6,864 nucleotides of DNA, taken from positions 1-6,864 of the forward strand of contig CANJIC010000109.1 of assembly GCA_947474205.1 (NCBI GenBank), written 5' to 3'. The position numbers were made by a program, and so were the translations under genes. The DNA comes from Planctomycetaceae bacterium. Its GTDB lineage: Bacteria > Planctomycetota > Phycisphaerae > Phycisphaerales > SM1A02. Positions 1 to 5,927 of the stretch are shown piece by piece. The first letter of the stretch is position 1. The number at the start of each line of letters is the position of its first letter. The notes under the pieces are model-generated. The model saw only the letters and a program-made list of their open reading frames with translations, made no database searches and was not told where the DNA came from.

Positions 1-1293
1 CATTCCGCCCCCGCCGCGCCAACGCATTCCAAAAAACCAAAGCGCGTGTGCGTTGCCTACTCAGGCGGTCTTGATACCAGTTGCGTTATTCCGTGGTTGC
101 GCGAAACCTACGACTGCGAAGTGGTTGCATGCGTGGCCGATGTTGGCCAAGGTGCGCAAGAACTTGTCGGCATTGAAAAGAAAGCCGCCGACTCTGGCGC
201 CTGCGTATGCGTGATTAAAGATTTGAAGCAGTCATTCTTGACGGACTTTGTATTTCCAATGGTCATGTCCGGCGCCGTGTATGAGGGGCGCTACCTTCTT
301 GGCACCAGCATCGCGCGTCCTTGCATTGCGCAAGCGCAGGTCATGTGCGCGTTGGAGGAACAGTGCGACGCCGTAGCCCATGGCTGCACGGGCAAAGGCA
401 ATGATCAAGTGCGTTTTGAAAGCGTCTATGCGGCGTTGGCGCCGCAATTGCGCGTGATTGCGCCGTGGCGTGAAAGTTCCTGGAATTTGCGCAGCCGCGA
501 AGCCATGCTTGGCTATTTAGCGCAGCGAAATATTCCATGCGCCGCCAGCGCCACAAAAATTTATTCGCGTGACGCCAACTCCTGGCATGTTTCACATGAA
601 GGCGCGGAACTGGAAGACCCATGGAACGCGCCACCAGAAGATTTGTGGATTCGCACAACCGATCCAAAGAGCGCGCCCAATGAGCCAGAAGAAGTGGTTG
701 TTGGATTTGAGCATGGCGTTCCCGTAAGCGTGAATGGCAAAAAACTTTCAGCGGTTGCACTGCTTGACGCGCTGAATGAAATTGGCGCGCGCCATGGCGT
801 GGGCCGCGTTGACATGGTTGAGAACCGCCTTGTCGGTATGAAAAGCCGCGGCTGCTACGAGACCCCAGGCGGAACTATTCTAATGGAGGCCCTGCGCGGC
901 CTTGAGCAAATTGTTCTTGACCGCGACTCCATGCGCTTTCGCGAGGAACTTGCCAATGATTTTGCGCGCGTGATTTATGACGGTCGTTGGTTTGCGCCGT
1001 TGCGTGAGGCGCAGTGGGCGGCCATCAAATCTTTGGCACAACCGTTGACAGGCGAAGTAGCCGTGCGCGCCTATAAAGGAAGCGCAACCACCACGCGACG
1101 GCGCAGTCCAAATTCACTGTATTCGCAGGCATTTGCCACCTTTGGCGAGGACGATGTCTACAACCAACAGCACGCTGAAGGCTTCATTCGACTTTTCTCG
1201 CTGCCCAGCCGCATTCGCGCCATGCTTGGTCTAAATAAACTGTTTGGAATTCACAACACGAATACATCAGGCAAGAGTGGAGCAAGTCGGTGA
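1..1293 (+). CDS. argG: Argininosuccinate synthase, 5'-truncated by window edge
   Basis: Catalyses the ATP-dependent joining of citrulline and aspartate to argininosuccinate (AMP and PPi released), the penultimate step of arginine synthesis, in the cytoplasm. The N-type ATP-pyrophosphatase loop YSGGLDTS is at bases 58-81. The [13 protein letters not shown] substrate/ATP motif is at 382-420, and the [13 protein letters not shown] and LEDPW blocks of type I ArgG lie at about 565-615. The TPGGT and Y-K-G-S motifs follow. The frame is open to base 1, reading a Pro/Ala/Lys segment ahead of the core. The GTG at 46 is an unlikely start: it would remove most of the first beta-strand and has no Shine-Dalgarno sequence before it, so the true start should lie left of the window. 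From base 46 there are 415 codons, close to the family's usual length of about 400. The stop overlaps the start of the argH fusion by 4 bases. Identification is firm; the N-terminus is unknown. Confidence 0.96.
   Translation, partial: HSAPAAPTHSKKPKRVCVAYSGGLDTSCVIPWLRETYDCEVVACVADVGQGAQELVGIEKKAADSGACVCVIKDLKQSFLTDFVFPMVMSGAVYEGRYLLGTSIARPCIAQAQVMCALEEQCDAVAHGCTGKGNDQVRFESVYAALAPQLRVIAPWRESSWNLRSREAMLGYLAQRNIPCAASATKIYSRDANSWHVSHEGAELEDPWNAPPEDLWIRTTDPKSAPNEPEEVVVGFEHGVPVSVNGKKLSAVALLDALNEIGARHGVGRVDMVENRLVGMKSRGCYETPGGTILMEALRGLEQIVLDRDSMRFREELANDFARVIYDGRWFAPLREAQWAAIKSLAQPLTGEVAVRAYKGSATTTRRRSPNSLYSQAFATFGEDDVYNQQHAEGFIRLFSLPSRIRAMLGLNKLFGIHNTNTSGKSGASR
1279..1282 (+). promoter_or_regulatory. 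Shine-Dalgarno site (GGAG) for the argH fusion
   Basis: GGAG ends 7 bases before the GTG at 1290. It lies inside the last codons of argG. Good spacing supports GTG 1290 as the argH start and implies coupled termination and re-initiation at the GTGA overlap. Confidence 0.6.
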
Positions 1294-3173
1294 CCTCTAT
1301 TTGGCAAGGACGAGTTCAAGGCCAGCAAGATTCACTCTTTCGAACGTTCAACGACAGTCTTCCATTTGATCGACGCTTGATTCAAGAGGACATTGAAGGC
1401 TCTATTGCTTGGGCACATGCGTTGGCGCGCGCTGAAGTGATCAGCGACGGCGACCGCGCGCGACTTGAAAAAGCGCTGCGTGAAATCGCGGCGTTGGCGG
1501 AGAAAGATCCCACGCTCTTGAGCAAAGCCACCGATGAGGATGTGCACAGTTGGGTGGAGCGCGAATTGGTGGCGCGTGTTGGTGATTTGGGTAAACGTCT
1601 TCACACGGGTCGCAGCCGCAATGATCAAGTGGCCACGGATTTGCGTTTGTGGTGCTTGAAGCAAACGCGCGTTCGCCTTGCGGAAATTGACGCCGCCAAT
1701 TTAAGTTTGCTTGAATTAGCCGAGCGCGAGCGCGACACGGTTTTTCCAGGATTCACGCATTTACAGCGGGCGCAGCCCATTTTATTCGCGCATTGGTGCT
1801 TGGCCTACGTTGAAATGTTGCGCCGCGACGCCGACCGTTTCTCCGACGCGCTTGACCGCGTGGCGCGTTGTCCGCTTGGTTCGGGCGCCCTGTCTGGCAC
1901 CGCGTATCCAATTGATCGACAAAAGTTGGCCAAGGATTTGGGCTTTGATGGCCCAAGCGCCAATAGTCTTGACGCCGTCAGTGACCGCGACTTTGTGGTT
2001 GAACTTATCGCGTCGGCTTCCGTGTGCATGCTGCATTTGAGTCGGATGGCGGAAGATATTATTTTTTACGCCACGGGCGAAGCCGCGTATGTTGAACTTT
2101 CCGACGAGGTCAGCACTGGCAGTAGTTTGATGCCACAGAAAAAAAATCCTGACGCACTTGAACTGATCCGAGGCAAGACTGGTCGCGTGATAGGCGCGCT
2201 CACGGGAATTCTTGTCACGCTCAAGGCGCTGCCACTTGCCTACAACAAAGATTTGCAAGAGGACAAGGAGCCGCTCTTTGACGCCATGGACACGCTGTCA
2301 ATATGTCTGCGAATGATTCCGCGCGTGCTGCAAGGCTTGAAGGTTGACCGCGCTCGCGCGCGCAAGGCGGCCATTGCCAGTTACGCAAATGCTACGGAAT
2401 TGGCTGATTATCTCGTGCGAAAGGGTGTCGCCTTTCGCGACGCTCACCATCAAGTTGGGCTGTTGGTGCGTGAAGCCATTGCACAAGGCAAGCCGCTTGA
2501 AGATTTGTCCGTGCAAGACATGGTCAAGCTTGCGCCACTGGTCAGCAGCGATGTGTTCGTCACGCTGACTGTTGATTCCGCGCTGAGTCGTCGCTCTGTT
2601 TCGGGTGGCACCGCGCCTGACCAAGTGAATGCGCGCGTGAAGGAAGCCAAGCGAAGTTTGCGCGCGACGCGCCGACCCAAGCGCCGTAGTGCTGGTGGAG
2701 CCACTGGATTAAGAGACGCGGTGGTTGAAGATTTGGATGAGATCAAGCGCCTAGTGGATTTGTGGAGTCAGCGCGGAGAAAATTTGCCGCGCACACGCGA
2801 TGAAATCATGGAGAAGATCACCGACTTCGCCATTGCCGCGGTGGACGGAAAAGTGCGCGGCTGCGCAAGCTTGTGGATTTATGAATCCGACCTCGCGGAA
2901 ATTCGCTCGCTTGGAGTGGACGAAGGATTTCAAGGCCGCGGCCTGGGAAAACAACTTGTGCAATATTTTATTGAGAAGGCGCGCAGCATTGGCATTGAGC
3001 GCTTGTTCGTGCTCACGCGCATGCCGGCGTTCTTTGAGAAGTGTGGATTCCGCACGGTCAGTATCAACAGTTTGCCGCAGAAAGTCACTAAAGATTGCGC
3101 GCAGTGCCCCAAGAATCAAAACTGCGACGAGATTGCCATGGTGCTTGACTTGAAGGAGAGCGAAGCGTCTTGA
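1290..3173 (+). CDS. argH: Argininosuccinate lyase fused to GNAT N-acetylglutamate synthase domain (ArgH(A))
   Basis: A 627-residue two-domain protein. Residues 1 to about 455 are a complete argininosuccinate lyase of the fumarase/aspartase superfamily, which splits argininosuccinate into arginine and fumarate. It shows [12 protein letters not shown] (106-117), THLQRAQP with the catalytic-type His157, the [11 protein letters not shown] signature (277-287) with the active-site serine loop, and a C-terminal SGGTAP block. A basic linker (about 451-468, many Arg/Lys) leads to a GNAT domain (about 475-620). That domain has the acetyl-CoA loop Q548-G-R-G-L-G553 and a C-terminal CxxCPxxxxCDE segment (603-614), which I recall from short single-domain N-acetylglutamate synthases. 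ArgH(A) fusions are known from marine gammaproteobacteria such as Moritella and Vibrio. No amino-acid-kinase domain is present, so arginine feedback through that domain is absent. The start is the GTG 7 bases after GGAG, overlapping argG by 4 bases. The lyase assignment is firm. The substrate of the GNAT domain is inferred from the fusion, sequence motif and operon context. Confidence 0.95.
   Translation: MTSIWQGRVQGQQDSLFRTFNDSLPFDRRLIQEDIEGSIAWAHALARAEVISDGDRARLEKALREIAALAEKDPTLLSKATDEDVHSWVERELVARVGDLGKRLHTGRSRNDQVATDLRLWCLKQTRVRLAEIDAANLSLLELAERERDTVFPGFTHLQRAQPILFAHWCLAYVEMLRRDADRFSDALDRVARCPLGSGALSGTAYPIDRQKLAKDLGFDGPSANSLDAVSDRDFVVELIASASVCMLHLSRMAEDIIFYATGEAAYVELSDEVSTGSSLMPQKKNPDALELIRGKTGRVIGALTGILVTLKALPLAYNKDLQEDKEPLFDAMDTLSICLRMIPRVLQGLKVDRARARKAAIASYANATELADYLVRKGVAFRDAHHQVGLLVREAIAQGKPLEDLSVQDMVKLAPLVSSDVFVTLTVDSALSRRSVSGGTAPDQVNARVKEAKRSLRATRRPKRRSAGGATGLRDAVVEDLDEIKRLVDLWSQRGENLPRTRDEIMEKITDFAIAAVDGKVRGCASLWIYESDLAEIRSLGVDEGFQGRGLGKQLVQYFIEKARSIGIERLFVLTRMPAFFEKCGFRTVSINSLPQKVTKDCAQCPKNQNCDEIAMVLDLKESEAS
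3153..3158 (+). promoter_or_regulatory. Shine-Dalgarno site (AAGGAG) for argJ
   Basis: AAGGAG near the end of argH, 11 bases before TTG 3170. The spacing is slightly long, but no in-frame ATG or GTG lies between this site and the conserved GFRAAG block, so the site supports the rare TTG start. Confidence 0.5.
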
Positions 3174-4477
3174 GCCAGCAAGAATTCATATGGCCACTGG
3201 GATTTCGCGCTGCGGGAATATCCGCGAACATTAAATCAAGTGGAGCGCCTGATCTGGCCATGTTGCGCATGGATGATGGCGCGGTTGCGGCGGCCATGTT
3301 CACCACCAATCAATTTGCCGCGGCGCCCGTGCAAATTTCACGGGATCATTTGCATAATTCACGCGGACACGCCAGTGTGTTGATTGTAAATTCTGGTTGC
3401 GCCAACGCCGCCACTGGTCCGCACGGATACGCGGACGCAGAAACAATTGGTGATTACGTTGCGCAAGAGTGTGGTTGCGCGCCCGACGCGGTGCTGATGA
3501 ATTCAACGGGCATCATTGGCAAGCGATTGCCGCTGTCTAATATTGAGAAGGCAATTACTCCGCTTGCGCAACAATGCGTGCCTGGAAGCGCTGAGCCATT
3601 CGCCCGCGCCATCATGACTACGGACACGCGCCTAAAAATGTCCACGCGCTTGGTGGCGTCTGGTGTAACAAATGGCGCTGGTGTACCAAGCGGCGCTGGC
3701 GCAATAAGCGGCTCTAGTGCAATAAGCGGCGCTGGCACAACTAGCACCACGCAAACCACTGCCAACACCACTCAAAATCCAGCACATTCCAAGCACATTC
3801 GCGTGACTGGCGTGGCCAAAGGCGCGGGCATGATTCACCCCAACATGGCCACCATGATCGCGGTCATTGCCACCGACGCCGCGCTTGAGCCCCATGAACT
3901 TGACGCCATGTTGCGCGTGGCCGTGGAGCAATCATTTCATCGCATCTCAATTGATGGCGACACCAGCACCAATGATTCCGTGTTTGCATTCGCCTCCGCG
4001 CAACGTGGCGCGGCCGCCGACCACGGCGAATTGCAGCGCGCCTTCTGTGAAGTGGCGCGCGAATTGGCGCGCATGATTGTGTGCGATGGCGAAGGCTTCA
4101 CGCGCGCCTTTGAAGTGCGGGTTCGTGGCGCGGCCAGCGCCACCGACGCGCTTGATGTGGCCAAGACCGTAGCCACAAGCATGTTGGTTCGTTGCGCCAT
4201 TACTGGCGGCGATCCAAATTGGGGTCGCCTGCTTGCGGCGGCTGGTAGAAGCGGCGCGCGCCTAAATCCAGAACGCGTCTCCCTTCGTGTTGGTGACATT
4301 GTTCTTTTCCAGAATGGACAACCTGCCGACATCAGCAAAGACATTGCGGCGGCTGAATTTTGTAAACCCAACGTGATTATTGAATTTGATCTTGCCCAAG
4401 GCGACCACGACGATTTCTTTATTTCCAGTGGTTTGACGCAGGAATACGTGAAATTAAACAGCGAATACAGCACCTGA
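3170..4477 (+). CDS. argJ: Glutamate N-acetyltransferase (ornithine acetyltransferase) ArgJ
   Basis: Transfers the acetyl group from N-acetylornithine to glutamate, giving ornithine and recycling N-acetylglutamate. Some family members also use acetyl-CoA. Cytoplasmic; an Ntn-type fold made as a precursor that cuts itself into alpha and beta chains. Visible motifs are GFRAAG (11-16), FTTNQFAAAPV (44-54), NSGCANA (74-80), NSTGIIG (111-117), KGAGMIHPNMATM (217-229), CDGEGFTR (305-312), GGDPNWGRLLAAAGRSG (346-362), and the C-terminal LNSEYST. Self-cleavage is expected between Ala227 and Thr228 (bases 3850/3851), with Thr228 as nucleophile. The protein has 435 residues, longer than the usual 390-410. 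The excess is a Gly/Ser/Thr/Ala-rich stretch at about 165-205 built from an 18-bp tandem repeat. The TTG start overlaps the argH stop by 4 bases (TTGA). Lying next to an N-acetylglutamate-synthase-like domain, it fits the acetyl-recycling version of the pathway. Confidence 0.95.
   Translation: MSQQEFIWPLGFRAAGISANIKSSGAPDLAMLRMDDGAVAAAMFTTNQFAAAPVQISRDHLHNSRGHASVLIVNSGCANAATGPHGYADAETIGDYVAQECGCAPDAVLMNSTGIIGKRLPLSNIEKAITPLAQQCVPGSAEPFARAIMTTDTRLKMSTRLVASGVTNGAGVPSGAGAISGSSAISGAGTTSTTQTTANTTQNPAHSKHIRVTGVAKGAGMIHPNMATMIAVIATDAALEPHELDAMLRVAVEQSFHRISIDGDTSTNDSVFAFASAQRGAAADHGELQRAFCEVARELARMIVCDGEGFTRAFEVRVRGAASATDALDVAKTVATSMLVRCAITGGDPNWGRLLAAAGRSGARLNPERVSLRVGDIVLFQNGQPADISKDIAAAEFCKPNVIIEFDLAQGDHDDFFISSGLTQEYVKLNSEYST
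3665..3754 (+). repeat. 18-bp in-frame tandem repeat inside argJ (about 5 units)
   Basis: Five consecutive 18-base units starting at 3665, 3683, 3701, 3719 and 3737 encode VTNGAG, VPSGAG, AISGSS, AISGAG and the degenerate TTSTTQ. Units 3 and 4 share GCAATAAGCGGC exactly, and units 2 and 4 share AGCGGCGCTGGC. The unit is a multiple of three, so copy number can vary without a frameshift. A Thr/Asn/Gln-rich tail follows to about 3784. Confidence 0.85.
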
Positions 4478-4535
4478 CATTCCTTGATAGATCACAGAAT
4501 CAGGCTCACCCCATTGCCTTGAAATTTCATGCACA

Positions 4536-4564
4536 TTGAACGAGTCGCAGCGCGTTTTTAAAAT
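4536..4564 (+). promoter_or_regulatory. Candidate sigma70-type promoter for the nuclease gene
   Basis: TTGAAC at 4536-4541 and TAAAAT at 4559-4564 are separated by exactly 17 bases, giving five of six matches to each of the TTGACA and TATAAT consensus boxes. Transcription would begin near 4571, leaving a leader of roughly 140 bases before the ATG at 4710. Predicted by eye only. Confidence 0.4.
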
Positions 4565-4672
4565 GCTTCCCCGCAGCTTCACAGCAACAATCGTCAACAT
4601 GCGTCGCAATGTCATCTCACCCAAACACGGCCGTAGCTAATTCATACATTCAACGCGCTTACGGTACCCTTC

Positions 4673-4692
4673 TCACATCGCATTCAATGTGA
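4673..4692 (+). repeat. Short inverted repeat upstream of the nuclease start
   Basis: TCACAT (4673-4678) and ATGTGA (4687-4692) form a perfect 6-bp inverted repeat with an 8-base spacer, ending 17 bases before the ATG. It could be a weak leader hairpin or a dimeric-protein operator, and chance is also possible. There is no strong Shine-Dalgarno sequence between it and the start codon. Confidence 0.35.
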
Positions 4693-4709
4693 AGCGATAG
4701 AAAGTCTCC

Positions 4710-5900
4710 ATGCGATTTCGAATCATTACCTTGTCGTGCGCAACTTTATTTCTAGCCATGCCAGTTTTTCCGTACGGCGCCTTGGGTCACGAAACCGTTG
4801 GCGCCATCGCCGACATGAAGTTGGCGGGCACCCCCACTGGCGCGCAGGTCACCAAACTTCTTGATGGCATGACATTGTCGCGCGCCTCGGTGCTAGCGGA
4901 TGAAATAAAAGGCTGGGACAAATTAAAAAGTGGACAACCAAAATCCGTTGTCCTGAAAGATCACCCGCAACTGCAAGAGCAACTTGTTGCATTTTGGGAG
5001 GCAAATCCCCCCACTAAAGCAAAAGGCAGCGACGCGCCGACCCACAAGGAATTTCATTACACCGATGTTCCAGCGGTGGATGGCAGCACCTATGTCAAGG
5101 GCAAACTTGGCACGGAACCGTATGACATTGTGCAAATGATTCCGTTCTGCGTGCGCGTGTTGTCCGGCGCGGAGCCAGAAACCAACGACCGCAAGATCAC
5201 AAAACCCATCGCGCTGATTTTGCTGGCGCATTATGTGGGCGACATTCATCAACCACTTCATGTTGGCAACGCCTACTTCAGTTCCGCTGGCAATTTGGTC
5301 AACCCAAGCAAGGGCGGAAAAAGTTTTCCCGACCACGGCGGCAATGGTTTCAACATAATTCTGGCTGACGAAATAAATTCCAAGAGCACCGCCAAAGGCG
5401 ACAGCAAATCTGGCGCAAAGTCCTCCGGTAAAAAATCAAGCAAGAGCAAAGGCAACAACCTGCATAGTTTTTGGGACACCGAGGCGGTGGTGGAAGCGCT
5501 GGACCAAGTGGAAAAAAAGATCCAATCTCAGGCAAATCGCAAGGGAAAAGCCACGGATGAGGAGGTGATTGCCTGGTTCGCCAACACCGAACCAACGGAC
5601 TGGAAACCAAGCGCGCAATCCAAGCCAACCGATTGGGCGCAAGCATGGGCCAATGACATTCTTCCAATGTCCACGCAAGCCCATGAACGCTTGGAGTTCA
5701 GCAATGTCACCATAAAAAATGAAAGCGCCTCTGGCGATGCCACGGAAAAGAAAATGCCAGATGGAATTTCGTACATGGATTGGGCGGGTCAACGCACCGA
5801 GGAAGAATTACACAAGGCTGGCTGGCGACTCGCGGCAATCATTGAAGCCTGTTTGGAAACTAAGAAGCCGGCCCCACAAAAAACAAAATCTTCCAAATAA
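4710..5900 (+). CDS. S1/P1-family zinc-dependent nuclease, probably secreted
   Basis: A 396-residue member of the S1/P1 nuclease (phospholipase C/P1) family, whose enzymes use three zinc ions to cut single-stranded nucleic acids and 3'-nucleotides. Residues 1-21 look like a signal peptide (basic MRFR, then a hydrophobic core). The expected ligand set is nearly complete: GALGH with His27, LADEI with Asp64, FHY with His116, HYVGDIHQPLH with His174, Asp178 and His184, and NLHSFWD with His252 and Asp256. The spacings 174/178/184 and 252/256 equal those of nuclease P1 (116/120/126 and 149/153). Two deviations stand out: Tyr22 sits where the family's N-terminal zinc-binding Trp belongs, and a Ser/Lys/Gly-rich insertion (223-249) separates GGN from NLH. 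The C-terminus is Lys-rich. The ribosome site is weak. The gene stands alone, convergent with the next gene, with no evident link to arginine synthesis. Family call is strong; substrate unknown. Confidence 0.9.
   Translation: MRFRIITLSCATLFLAMPVFPYGALGHETVGAIADMKLAGTPTGAQVTKLLDGMTLSRASVLADEIKGWDKLKSGQPKSVVLKDHPQLQEQLVAFWEANPPTKAKGSDAPTHKEFHYTDVPAVDGSTYVKGKLGTEPYDIVQMIPFCVRVLSGAEPETNDRKITKPIALILLAHYVGDIHQPLHVGNAYFSSAGNLVNPSKGGKSFPDHGGNGFNIILADEINSKSTAKGDSKSGAKSSGKKSSKSKGNNLHSFWDTEAVVEALDQVEKKIQSQANRKGKATDEEVIAWFANTEPTDWKPSAQSKPTDWAQAWANDILPMSTQAHERLEFSNVTIKNESASGDATEKKMPDGISYMDWAGQRTEEELHKAGWRLAAIIEACLETKKPAPQKTKSSK
5376..5456 (+). other. Low-complexity Ser/Lys/Gly insertion in the nuclease
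   Basis: Encodes residues 223-249, almost entirely Ser, Lys, Gly, Ala and Asn, between the DHGGN motif and the NLHSFWD zinc-ligand motif. The distance from His184 to His252 is 68 residues, against 23 between the matching ligands of fungal nuclease P1. The segment is probably a disordered, positively charged loop. Confidence 0.7.
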
Positions 5901-5927
5901 AATGAAGCTCCACACCTCACCTACATT

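Larger units (their letters stand above)
4478..4709. other. Intergenic region between argJ and the S1/P1 nuclease gene
   Basis: About 230 bases without a credible gene on either strand. It contains one candidate promoter and one short inverted repeat, both listed separately. I see no tRNA and no convincing intrinsic terminator (no GC-rich stem followed by a T-run) after argJ. The only T-run, at 4555-4559, has no stable stem in front of it. Confidence 0.7.

Noticed and set aside
46..48. GTG at 46 as the argG start codon
   Set aside because: It would cut into the first beta-strand of the ATP-binding core, lacks a Shine-Dalgarno sequence, and the frame continues open upstream to base 1.
398..1631. 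Identical 14-base word GCAATGATCAAGTG at 398-411 (argG) and 1618-1631 (argH)
   Set aside because: Both copies encode the conserved Asn-Asp-Gln-Val motif present independently in ArgG and ArgH. Shared codon choice explains the match, so it is not a mobile or regulatory repeat.
2298..2624. Long open frames on the opposite strand of argH, argG and argJ
   Set aside because: They lie fully inside well-identified genes, have compositions typical of shadow frames (many Arg, His, Cys, Trp) and no ribosome sites or recognisable motifs.
4710..4742. Lipoprotein signal at Cys10 of the nuclease
   Set aside because: The residues before Cys10 (Thr-Leu-Ser) do not fit a lipobox and the hydrophobic stretch before it is too short. 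An ordinary signal peptide through about residue 21 fits better.
5589..5631. Repeated Pro-Thr-Asp-Trp in the nuclease (residues 295-298 and 306-309)
   Set aside because: Only two copies occur and the codons differ, with no extended DNA repeat. This is insufficient to call a tandem duplication.
5880..5927. Possible bidirectional terminator in the gap between the convergent nuclease and TPR-like genes
   Set aside because: There is an A/T-rich run (T-rich on the minus strand at about 5876-5890), but the only stem found is CTTC/GAAG, 4 bp with a 10-base loop. That is too weak to call a terminator.
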